From: Lineus longissimus
Taxonomy: Eukaryota; Nemertea; Pilidiophora; Heteronemertea; Lineidae
DNA: 64,000 nucleotides
Direction: 5' to 3'
NCBI RefSeq assembly: GCF_910592395.1
Contig: NC_088317.1
Location: forward strand, 558,001 to 622,000
In this document: in pieces, positions 55,401-64,000 of the stretch
Position numbering within the stretch: position 1 is the stretch's first letter
How the letters are laid out: the number at the start of each line of letters is the position of its first letter
Program-made: the position numbers and the translations under genes
Notes under the pieces: generated by a model
Seen by the model: only the letters and a program-made list of their open reading frames with translations
Database searches by the model: none
Told to the model about the DNA's origin: nothing

Positions 55401-57206
55401 GCGGTAACATCCTTTTGGTTTCAGCCATGGAACAAGTTTACTCACATTCATCACTTTTTTACTCACATTCGATGATGAGCAGTCTTGTCTTCGTCACCAT
55501 CTTCCCCGACTCGAGTCTGACCAAACAAGTATAGTTGCGAGTGTCCTCCGGCTTCAGATCAGTGATGGTCAACTCGATCACACCGTGCCTACGCTTCTCG
55601 ACTTTGATGCGGTCATCAAACTGGAAAACAATCGGGAAATGACGGATGAGGCAATGAAAAGATGATTGAACTAAAGTCACGGACCTGCCAGAATCGGCTT
55701 CGGCCTGGCAAGCCTGGTATAGGCCCTACTCGGCCGGTTCGTAGATCGCCACTCTCGGGCCGCCGTCTGTTCGCGGATTGCATGTCAAAGGGGAAAGGTC
55801 ATGATGACACATACCACGACCAAACTCATAATCATATCGTGGTAAGGATATCATTCTTTTAGATCACTCTGAAGATTCTGAGGTCCTCTTTTCGGAAAGA
55901 TTTCTCAAGAAATCTAAGAGAAATCGGTCATACCGGTTGTGTGCCCTCCAGTAGTCGCTTTGCATCGCCCTCTCTCTTCCAACTCATCTGTTCGCGGCCA
56001 TTGGCGCCGTCCAACTTGCAGTAAAGATGCGCATCATCGCCTTCCTTCTCGACGCCGTCGCCCAGGTAGTGGAGGTCCGTAACTGCCTCAGCTGACATGA
56101 AACAGAAACGTTGAGGAATCGTGTATACGTGTTCATTAAATACGTGGCCATTGTGTTTCTCGTGAATGCCACGTTTCAGCAAGGCATATAAGCATCGCGG
56201 GGTTGGTCGATCACGAGGGATGCAAACCAACTCTCCCTCCAACTGGGAAAGGTATTTGAAATCGAGCGAATAAAGCCGTTGAGTTTAAATTTGATCTTTT
56301 GCTATGAATTTGCACAAAAGGAACACTTTCTATCAGAACTAAGACCATGATTTCTCTGAACGAACCAGGTCAATGATCGATGATGTCCAATTATCTCCTG
56401 CATGAGACTTTGTTTGCTGAGCAATATTGTTAATACGAACTAATCAGGAATAATTAAGGTTGATATTGGCAAATTTGTTTTATGCAAAACATTGATGTAG
56501 ATTTGTCATAATCTAGGTTATGGCCTCATTCTGGCAGGTATCGCTAGTTAATATAACCATGTACGACGATAAGTTCTTTTTAGCATATTGCTGCAGGACC
56601 AAGTTGCCATGTTTCCCCCATGACCCTGGACTTCAGGCATTGATGATGATTGAGCACTGAATGATGAATGCAGTCCACGGTGACATTTCACCCAAACAAA
56701 ACCTTTGTTTTTACGCTGCATCGCTCCCAAACATAGCTTTTCATTCCGGCGATGACAAAAACGGAAACGGGGATAAAACGCGCCGTGCTGAAGTAAATAC
56801 CACTCATTCTCAGGCCGGTCACGGTTTGTTCTCCCGGGTTTGCTCTACTGTCGCCCAGAGTAGTAAAGTGTTGGAAAAATAAAACATTAGATAGTTTCTA
56901 CATATATGCAAGATGCCCGGCGAAAACAGAAACAAACTGCTATTTTATTAACCGGGACTTCAGTTTAGTTAGAACGTAAAGTTTTGGCATGATACATTCA
57001 TGCAGGTCTATTCCCACAGAAGATCCTGCATCGATGGTGCATCGTAACAGGGTGGATTCTGACTACGTAATTATACCCCTGTTTACTTATACGTTCTACA
57101 TGTCAAAATGGGGAGAAGCTTTGGCAAAATATATGAAAAATACACGGTACCTACCGGTTGTGAACAACACGAGAACAGCTAGGACGACACGTAAGGCTGT
57201 CTTCAT
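46475..57206 (-). CDS. Ig-Ig-FN3 transmembrane adhesion-type protein with repetitive tail
   Basis: Minus-strand exons: 57206-57155, 56091-55934, 55620-55467, 55287-55100, 54824-54716, 54262-54002, 53630-53514, 53243-52949, 52201-51751, 51334-51209, 50869-50573, 50213-48333, 47945-47856, 47523-47428, 47038-46475; about 1,612 aa. Signal peptide ends near TTG (17). Ig1: exons 2-3 (HLYCKL, MSWKR, DTRNYTC). Ig2: exons 4-5 (SISCQADG, YRWYKD, GTYSCKA). FN3: exons 6-7 (GYRVRWME, KKYVFEIAAMNEAG), with a Gly/Glu-rich insertion. TM about 363-390, then a run rich in CC pairs that could be palmitoylated. The tail (about 1,200 residues) is low-complexity. Exons 9-15 are nearly all phase 0. The exon 8/9 junction (weak donor GTATGA, acceptor GAAG or CAG) is the only uncertain splice; without it exon 8 reads to a stop at 52879 and gives a short-tailed form. 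The layout resembles small NCAM-like proteins; no ortholog is claimed. Confidence 0.82.
46690..46960 (-). repeat. In-frame 66-bp repeats (22 aa), last exon
   Basis: Four units of the type GGTGGAAMSGGHESSSATMSRV, rich in Gly, Ser, Ala and Met, at a 66-bp spacing. The period keeps the frame. Confidence 0.88.
48480..48990 (-). repeat. In-frame 108-bp repeats (36 aa)
   Basis: About five units, with cores GRWLEEDPPQAVQLDQRE and QWQVEAPVQASLRDPEQR, spaced at 108 bp. The middle units are almost identical at the DNA level, which implies recent exchange or expansion. Confidence 0.9.
49345..50175 (-). repeat. In-frame 207-bp repeats (69 aa)
   Basis: Four units, each with NEFDIPLERV, DYSEVHRHKTRHIRSQ and EVPEVIYRPITIETKETNT, spaced at 207 bp. 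The first (5'-most) unit is the most diverged. Confidence 0.92.
53162..53400 (-). repeat. Tandem copies of the TM-exon start
   Basis: Three blocks starting at 53162, 53264 and 53354 (plus-strand coordinates) share ATGAGAA..GGAAGACC and GTAGAGGCCGCTGGAGCC. The first is the 5' part of the real transmembrane exon (PSGSSGLYALWVFLAIL). The others read as decayed versions (SSGSSGLYHLQVFLAIL) and lie immediately upstream in the intron. Confidence 0.8.
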
Positions 57207-58953
57207 TCTGCCCAGCAGTCGAGCGCACACCCCTCACTACATTCTTCTTACAACACCACAACTGCTTTCTCACAATTGGACTCGGCAATTTCACCGGTGC
57301 ACTATTTCCAGGGTGACTAGCATAATGACATTAATTGGATATTTCGCAGGTTTTTGGTCTCATACCAATTTCCCTGAGGCAAACTAGGCCAACCTGTCTG
57401 AGGAATAAGTATTATTGCGTCATTTAGGTGATGAATGGAGATTTGTGTTGATGACAAATGTACCTTTCTGCACGTGAGAAGGCGATTGGCACGTATATTT
57501 TAACGCTTTCCAACTAGAGATGGATTGAATTGATGACTGATGGCACACCCGTAAATCCTTTATTCATATCTGAGTTAAAAGTCGGCCTTACCCTATCTAT
57601 ATATATGAATTATACTTTCGATAAAGACTTCCTCTTGAAAACAAAAAAGGCTGGCCGTTTAAGAGCAGTGTTTGTTTATTATCTGTAATGTTCTGGTATA
57701 AGTGGCAGAATCAACGATTGTTTTTTTTACATCTGCAGAGGAAGTAATTGAGTCATTCGGTTTCGCAAAGTCGGTCTACCGCTATTTAGCTCTCGTTATG
57801 TAGTTGAGATTAATCAGGCATTTATATTCCCGCTCCTGGTTTAAGATGCTGAACTAGAAATATACAGTACATCAAAAGTTCGAAAACGTTGCGTTCAATA
57901 AATTATACAGCTAAAACAACAAGTCTTATAATGATATCTCATTTGTTTTGTTCAACAATGTTGACGGCGAGTGCAGTACATTTAAAAATATATACATGTA
58001 GTAATAATAATTGTATTGCTTTTCTTTACACGAATCATTGATTTTTATTCTGACATAAAAAAAACCCATTCTCCTAATTCCAAGCTGATGCTGGGTAGAG
58101 GGTTCAAGGCTAACACAAAATGCATGGGGTGCACCCTTTGTTAGTATTTCGTTCTATACAACTCCTTTAGGCTACGATTAACAAGGATCTGAAGGGCCTT
58201 TGTTTCCCATCAACGGTATCATAGGCCTCGAGAATGTGAGAATAACTATCAGTTTGGTCAATTCAAGCACTCTCATCGACAAGCCAAGGAAACGTGGACA
58301 TGAAGAACAACTGCAGACCGATTTCGTGACTCATCATAAATGCCTGCAACCCGCCTTCTCAAGGAAATGCCGGACTCTTGACTGCGACGGGGCTACACTA
58401 TTCAACAACCGTAAGAAGGAAATATAGATGACATTACAATGATATTCTGGTGTTGTTGGTGGGTACTCTTCCTCCAGTTTCACGTTCCGCCGACAGACTG
58501 CGACACACTTGATGAATTGTCGAGAATCGATTACCATCTGCTGTTCAAAGACTGCAGTCCTTTACACATTTCAATAGAGCCAGCATGTTTTCTTTAACCC
58601 TTTAGCTATTGTTGTAATCGACCCATTTTGCCTGCTGAACAACATTACATCATCCCCGAAGCGTTTCTGAAATGTCCAAAGAATACGTGCATCGGTTCTC
58701 AGTCCCACGGGATACAAAATATAGCTCGAATCCACCAAAGAGTCGTATATCAGGACACTTTTACGATCACCGAATAATCGACAAGTTTTCTTAGATATAA
58801 TTATTGTGATGTATCGATTGTACCAGTGTTATATCTGAGAGTCCTTGATCCTCCAATTAGTGGTAACATTAGAACAGCAGGTAATCTGGCCTTGTAAGCA
58901 GTGTGAGACATTGCTCTCACTTCATTTACTGTAAGTTCACAAGGACAGAGACT
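57207..58953. other. Intergenic DNA between divergent genes
   Basis: No supported exon. A signal-peptide exon for the plus-strand gene at 58954 may lie here, but I could not identify it. Confidence 0.35.
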
Positions 58954-61046
58954 ATGAAACTCGACAAATTTGAAATGCTCGTTCGTAATGTAGGCTTATC
59001 AAGACCGGACATGACGCCAGTCTTTGCTAGGTCTACGATCGACTGTGCCCTTCTCTGTGTACACACAATCGTCATGGGCTGCACGACAATTAACATGCTC
59101 AGCGATGGACAGAACCCCGCAGCAATTTGTCGACGGAATAAAAAGAAGGGGACGTGTATGGAGAAAAAGGAGCTGGAAACTTTTCAAAATGCGAGACTCT
59201 TGCAGAGGAAGGTAGGTGACCAGACGATCGATTCATCATCATTAAGGTCGGATTCGTGTGGCAGACTTGGTTTGTTGGACAACAAACAGGGTATCTTGGT
59301 GGTGGCCACCTATTTATGTTGAGACTACATAGCTACATCAGTCATGTGAGTGGGTGGTCACTCGTAGGGTACCAGGCGCCAATTCATCTGACAGAATACC
59401 TCTTTACTTCCTATTACTGCTGGCATTTAATCTTATGAATCGGATCCCTCAGCTCTAAGGTTGGAAAACGAGTTCACCACTAGCTTGCCGTTAACTTTAA
59501 CTTGGCGTTAGGCCTTGCTTGAAGGGATAACACCAACTCTAAGTCAACGACGTGTTGATGATGCTTCTTGCTCTAAAGAAACAGGATTTCTTACAGAGGT
59601 TGCGATCGCTAGACATCCTGATGTGGCGTTATACCATTAGAAATTGCAGCAGGCAAAGTTTCGCTATTCATGTCATGAATTTTGATACAAACAATGACCA
59701 CGGCGCAGAAGACACAAACACCCAATCACTCCAGCAGTGGTTTACCGACATCTTCAGTGTTGTTAATCTGATGTCAGTTGAACTGGAGGTTGGATCGAAG
59801 TCACGACTGCGCCAAGAGGACACTAACTTGGCTCGAACAGCAACTACCATTCCTGTCGGCTTGTATACCCTGTGAAGGCATGTCATCTTAAACCTATCAG
59901 GCTTAGTATGTTTTTTAGGAATCTTTGATTTCGTATCATTAGGATGACCACAAGCTGAAATTCCGTTATACTAAGACGCAATCATATCAACTCAAACCCC
60001 CGATTCTCATGCCGAGAGTCCGACCTGAGACCAATGAGTTTGTCATCCACCAGCAATATCTTATGATTTTCTACACAGAAACTATTCTGTATCATAATGT
60101 CGAAGTACACCGCTTGAGAACGCTGGCGTATCACCGTCAACCAATGAATGGTTCACTCAAAATAGCATTCAGTGCACACTTCTTCACGGCAAAAGAAAAA
60201 CGACTGGCTTGTCACAAGCAGTTTGTGATCATCATAACGGATCACAAAGTGAAATTATTCGATTTTAAAAAGGGGTCATTCACTGGCCACGTTACTCTGC
60301 CGTCTGGTACCAACTGCATTAAGAAGGCGTTATTGGATCATCTTTACAGAGATAGGGTCGAGATATCAAACTCCTATCACTTGACCATTCAAAACAACAT
60401 TGCCTTAATCAGATGCCTCCCCGAGAAAATACCAGCCACGAAAGTGCTATATCTCTTTTTCGTGTATACTGTCCGTATTATCAACAAAGATGGCTGGACC
60501 CTCATCAGGCTAACAGATGGCCGACTCAACGTAAAACGTGTATTCATGGCCGCGGCTTTTCTTCCACGCCCATATCGTCTTGATGCATTTGGCTTTTTAA
60601 ACAATTCAGACGTTGTATTCATTTACGTCAAGAAAAAAATCATTGGAAAGAAGTTTCACATCAAACTAGTAATTTACAGAAATGCGTCATATTACAAGAA
60701 AAAACAAATCCTTAAAATCACGCTTCGCCGCCACGAATACAATCTCGTGCCGAGAGCATTATGGGCCTTTGACATGTTGAGAAATGGTTTATCTGTTCTG
60801 GTCATGAGGAGTGGTTCCTCAGAGAAAATGGTGATCATTGGATGCAGCCCCCGCAATCCTATAGTTCAAAGGTCACGGCCTGTGACCGTACATGACATTG
60901 TAAGGTCAAAGTTCAAGGCCGAGTTTTCTTTTCACTATCTCGATGCATCAGGGCATGAGTACGCATTGGTTCCGACCAGGGTTTTAGGCACAATATACAA
61001 ACGGTCATACCGTTTTACGAAAGTTGACTACAATAGACTTGAATAG
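58954..61046 (+). CDS. Unrecognised protein, small Cys exon plus long exon
   Basis: Exon 58954-59211 (86 codons, ends at GTAGGT, phase 0) joins exon 59943-61046 (acceptor ATTAG, phase 0, 367 codons to the stop). The first exon has a DCALLCVHTIVMGCTTINM segment whose cysteine spacing and hydrophobic context resemble PAN/apple modules (weak). The long exon is beta-rich, with repeated short strands such as QFVIIITDHKVKLFDFKKG, as in a propeller-type fold, but no family is recognised. No TM segment is seen. The 5' end may be incomplete. The long exon is related to the one at 61213-62283. Confidence 0.6.
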
Positions 61047-61212
61047 AAGAAAAATCATAAATGACGTTTCACCTACTGGGGCGTTATAGTCGCGTGGGTA
61101 AAGTACAGATATTCGCCCCAGTCGATTCTTCCGGTAAATGGTACGCTGGATCAGTGGCCTGGATACCAAGAAAAGGAGCGTTGACCTCACTGATGTGTTT
61201 TCTTCTCACTAG

Positions 61213-62283
61213 GAACCCAGGCGATTCCGTTACAACACATACAAACTAATCGTTTTCATCCCCCCTCCAAAACTCAAAGGCGGTGATTCTAAATATGCTG
61301 ACGCGTGGTTATTCGATCACAATCACGGTCTATTCGTTATTTATCACAGATCGGACGCTCAAAGTCCAATGGAGAGGGTAATATCATATCGTAAAGGAAC
61401 AGACATGGCCTACCGTATTGTATATAAAGCTGAATTAAGAAGAACGAAAGAACTTTGTAATTTAAATTTTCATTGGCTCTATAGGTATTTTATTATAGTC
61501 ACACCATGTACAGCACTGCGCGGACGAAGTGTACGTCTAACGAAGTCATATGAACTCGTCGATATACGGACTGGAGAGATGTACATCATGCAGCGGGAGG
61601 AACACAGCATATACATTGCAGCAGAATTACGCGAGCTTTTAAGGAGGATGATGGTTCCTGATTTCTTGCACAAAGAGAAGGCTGCAACCGTCTCTGTATT
61701 ATGGTTTCGACGTAAAACAGTGATAAAGGGTTTTATTTATAATGTCAAGCCAGATCCTTGGGAGGAGAGAAAGTTCATTCTGTGGCAGAGAGGGAGATTT
61801 AAACTTGACAGTATGATGTCGGAATACAAATTTACGTCCGACGACGACTTGTTCGTGTTTGAAAAGGATAAACCAGACGTGTTATTCACCAGATTAAGGT
61901 ATTCTAACAACAACAGTTTATTAACAACATTCGTAAATCTGGCGACAATCGACGGAAAAGGGACCTACTACCAATGGTTAGAACCAGAACAAACCCTGGC
62001 TTTTATTCGTATCAAAGATAACACGTCCGTGGTCATTACTGGTGTTAGGTTGTCATGCATCCCGCAGAGCCACCTGAAGTTTGCTGGTTCGTTCACACAA
62101 GTCATCAGATATGATTTACAGCAACGCATCACAAGCGCTTCATCGTCAAAAGGGAAGTTTGTAAAAATTGGGAAAGAGGGAGAGATTTTACTCTTCAATT
62201 TGAAATCAAATAAGGGCCGTGAAAATGAAATGTTGACGATCATCAGCGCCAGGTCCTATGCTGTAAAAATGGTATCAGCATGA
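61213..62283 (+). CDS. Second long exon related to 59943-61046
   Basis: Open from the acceptor CTTCTCACTAG at 61212 to the stop at 62281-62283 (356 codons), phase 0. It shares layout with the preceding exon: an FRYNTYK / FRYTKTQ start, a proline-rich IPPPKLKG / KPPILMPR segment, a LFVIYHRSD / LMIFYTETI strand, and near-equal length. No separate Cys-containing first exon precedes it. It is either an alternative terminal exon spliced from 59211 (phases agree) or a tandem duplicate that lost its own 5' exon. Function unknown. Confidence 0.6.
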   Translation, partial: EPRRFRYNTYKLIVFIPPPKLKGGDSKYADAWLFDHNHGLFVIYHRSDAQSPMERVISYRKGTDMAYRIVYKAELRRTKELCNLNFHWLYRYFIIVTPCTALRGRSVRLTKSYELVDIRTGEMYIMQREEHSIYIAAELRELLRRMMVPDFLHKEKAATVSVLWFRRKTVIKGFIYNVKPDPWEERKFILWQRGRFKLDSMMSEYKFTSDDDLFVFEKDKPDVLFTRLRYSNNNSLLTTFVNLATIDGKGTYYQWLEPEQTLAFIRIKDNTSVVITGVRLSCIPQSHLKFAGSFTQVIRYDLQQRITSASSSKGKFVKIGKEGEILLFNLKSNKGRENEMLTIISARSYAVKMVSA

Positions 62284-62581
62284 CATGGAAACCTTGGCTT
62301 TGCCTTGATCAGGATATCAGGAGTCCATTGTCTCCCCCAAATGTTCCACCTCCCAAATCTCTACCGTGCTTCGAGGTCAAGACCGAGTCCATCGGATTCT
62401 GAAGTGGATGAAAATTATCATTAGAAATCAAACGATGATCAATAGGCGTAGTGGTCTAAAGCTGAGGGTCGACTTGGTTTCGGGTTGAGAGCGACTTCGA
62501 AAGCTGATGGGTGAGAGTTCGTACAAGCAATTCGCGCCATCGTTCAATGGTCATTTATAAAGCCTTCCAAGACGATGCCTT
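62284..62581. other. Intergenic gap between convergent genes
   Basis: About 300 bp with no feature; no clear poly(A) signal for either neighbour. Confidence 0.35.
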
Positions 62582-63075
62582 CTAATTTGGGTGGAAGGCA
62601 AACGGACACTTCGAATCAATTTGTTTTTTCATGTACTTACTTTCAACGGGACATGGTATCTCTGGTAGGGGCTGGGCAAGTCCTCGCAGACACTCAGCCA
62701 CTTGCTTCTCACAATCATTCCCAAAGATATGCCCCACAACACAAATAGGTTCCCACACGTACGGACACGCCCGCTCGCAATCTGACGGGAGAATGAACAC
62801 ATTACGCCGACCCGTATTTAGTGGGTGGGTTGCGTGGGGGAGGGGGTGGGGGGGGGGCTTTGGCAAAGGTTATTACATAATATTAGAAAATGAGTGTCGA
62901 AATATAAATATTTAATTAAAGTTTTTGACCAGAACTACTTCTTCTTCAATGGCCTGATCATGGAGGTTCGAGTGCAGAAGAAACAAGCAGTGTCACTGTA
63001 AATCATGATGATGAATCTTACCTTTAACTCTCCCGCTTCTGCCAGAATCCACAATCATGAGAAGTAAGATGCTCA
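62582..63075 (-). CDS. Kazal-type protease inhibitor domain protein, 5' incomplete
   Basis: Two minus-strand exons. 63075-63022 encodes the hydrophobic end of a probable signal peptide (SILLLMIVDSG). 62781-62582 encodes the Kazal-like domain: CERACPYVWEPIC, HIFGNDCEKQVAEC and IPCPV, with the usual PxC and (F/Y)xNxC features. The junction is phase 1 to phase 1. The frame runs through a GTAAGT at 62640 to a stop at 62582-62584, so the exon may instead end at 62641 and continue elsewhere. The initiator exon, expected above 63075, was not identified. Likely a small secreted inhibitor or a Kazal-containing fragment. Confidence 0.65.
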
Positions 63076-63724
63076 CTGAAAAGGGAGATCAGGACCACAT
63101 AGATCAGTCTGTCACTTCAGCAAACCCATTGTACACGTGTACACGCACACAATTGAATTCTTTATTCATAAACAATTGATTAAGTCCACGCAGGTCGTTG
63201 AAAACCATATCGATCCCGCTGGAGATGCAATGGGGTATCAAGCGGGTTTAACCCAAAATGGAAGCTACTTCTGTAGACGAAAGGGAGGCGGGCATCATTG
63301 ACACTTTCGTCTCCGTAGGCCGCTCCAGCATTGCCCTAAGCTTTCAAGAAAGAAGGGAAAACGCGATCTTACCAATAAAAGTTCCGCAACATGATATAAT
63401 TTTCGACATCTTTGAGCCGTCAGATGTTCCGATGCTGTCCTCAGTTGTAATGCGACCAGGATGCCGTTTTTGAGGCCGTGTTACGTCCTGGCAAGAGTGC
63501 ACACTCCTGGCCTGACCATGAACCAATGATGATCTGCCTCTATCATCACCAAGGCCAATGCACTGGCTGAATTGATTAACGGCCACTGATGGTTTGAATA
63601 GACAAAGAAAACATGAAGTATCAAGTTCGCATTACGCGTTGGGAAATTTGGCGGAAAAAGCATGACGTCGCCTTGCTCCTATTTATACCTCTCAGTTGAT
63701 TGAGGCCTAGCCCACTACACAGTC
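63076..63724. other. Region upstream of the Kazal gene
   Basis: Should contain the first exon and promoter of the Kazal gene. No start exon could be fixed; nothing else is recognised. Confidence 0.3.
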
Positions 63725-63861
63725 TATTGTCTTGAGGCAAAGCCTGCTCGCACCAAGGCCTTGGTGCGAGCGTTGCCTAAATTCCCGGGAATTGTGCGAG
63801 CGTTGCCTAAATTCCCGGGAATTTAGGCCTTGGTGCGAGCGGGCTTTGCCTCAAGACAATA
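63725..63861. repeat. 137-bp foldback: 37-bp inverted arms
   Basis: 63725-63761 and 63825-63861 are reverse complements with one mismatch. Between them GCGAGCGTTGCCTAAATTC with CCGGGAATT is present twice in direct orientation, and each contains the palindrome AATTCCCGGGAATT. It could be a foldback MITE. Confidence 0.85.
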
Positions 63862-64000
63862 GTCCTACTGTGTTATCACAGGGGTTATCAGGGCTAAAAT
63901 TGCTAACATCGACCCCAACAAAACAACGTTCACGGTGGTCGATGGGCCTAACCAGGGAAGGATGTGTGCATTGCGAATCATCCATTCGGATATAAGGTGG

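Overview
The window is animal nuclear DNA. Genes are split by GT-AG introns, coding exons are separated by long non-coding stretches, minus-strand genes show AATAAA-type poly(A) signals, and small MITE-like repeats recur. The gene set (eIF4A, an IL-1-receptor-like Ig/TIR receptor, a chordin-like VWC protein, a TRP-type channel, an Ig/FN3 adhesion protein, a Kazal protein) and the frequent AGGCCTA motif suggest a marine invertebrate (lophotrochozoan or invertebrate deuterostome). The species cannot be fixed from the sequence alone.

Layout. 0.5-2.9 kb: a TIR-bounded non-coding element and dispersed repeats. 3.1-9.1 kb (+): an eIF4A gene with two alternative first exons; five of its introns carry snoRNA-like units (three SNORD2-like C/D units and six copies of one H/ACA-like unit), and a decayed inverted C/D copy lies downstream. 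11.2-15.0 kb (-): a 558-residue receptor, signal peptide-Ig-Ig-TM-TIR, with the juxtamembrane and TIR features of the IL-1 receptor family. 20.6-27.5 kb (+): a 10-exon, 663-residue leaderless protein containing a probable beta-trefoil with IL-1-like strand motifs, under a TATA promoter with CCAAT and NF-kB-type sites. Receptor and candidate ligand are head to head, their start codons 5.6 kb apart. 32.7-36.6 kb (-): a chordin-like protein with three VWC domains (427 aa). 43.1-45.1 kb (+): an intronless ankyrin/6TM TRP-like channel. 46.5-57.2 kb (-): a 15-exon, about 1,612-residue Ig-Ig-FN3-TM protein whose cytoplasmic tail holds three unrelated in-frame tandem repeat families. 59.0-62.3 kb (+): two related unrecognised 3' exons behind one small cysteine-containing exon. 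62.6-63.1 kb (-): a Kazal-domain protein, incomplete at the 5' end. 63.7-63.9 kb: a long inverted repeat.

Most notable. First, the receptor/beta-trefoil pair could be an invertebrate IL-1-type ligand-receptor locus; the ligand identity rests on motif reading and gene context, not on a database search. Second, the eIF4A introns show snoRNA units multiplying both in tandem (177-bp period) and between introns. Exon boundaries for the main genes were checked by splice signals and phase; the one weak junction is flagged in its entry.
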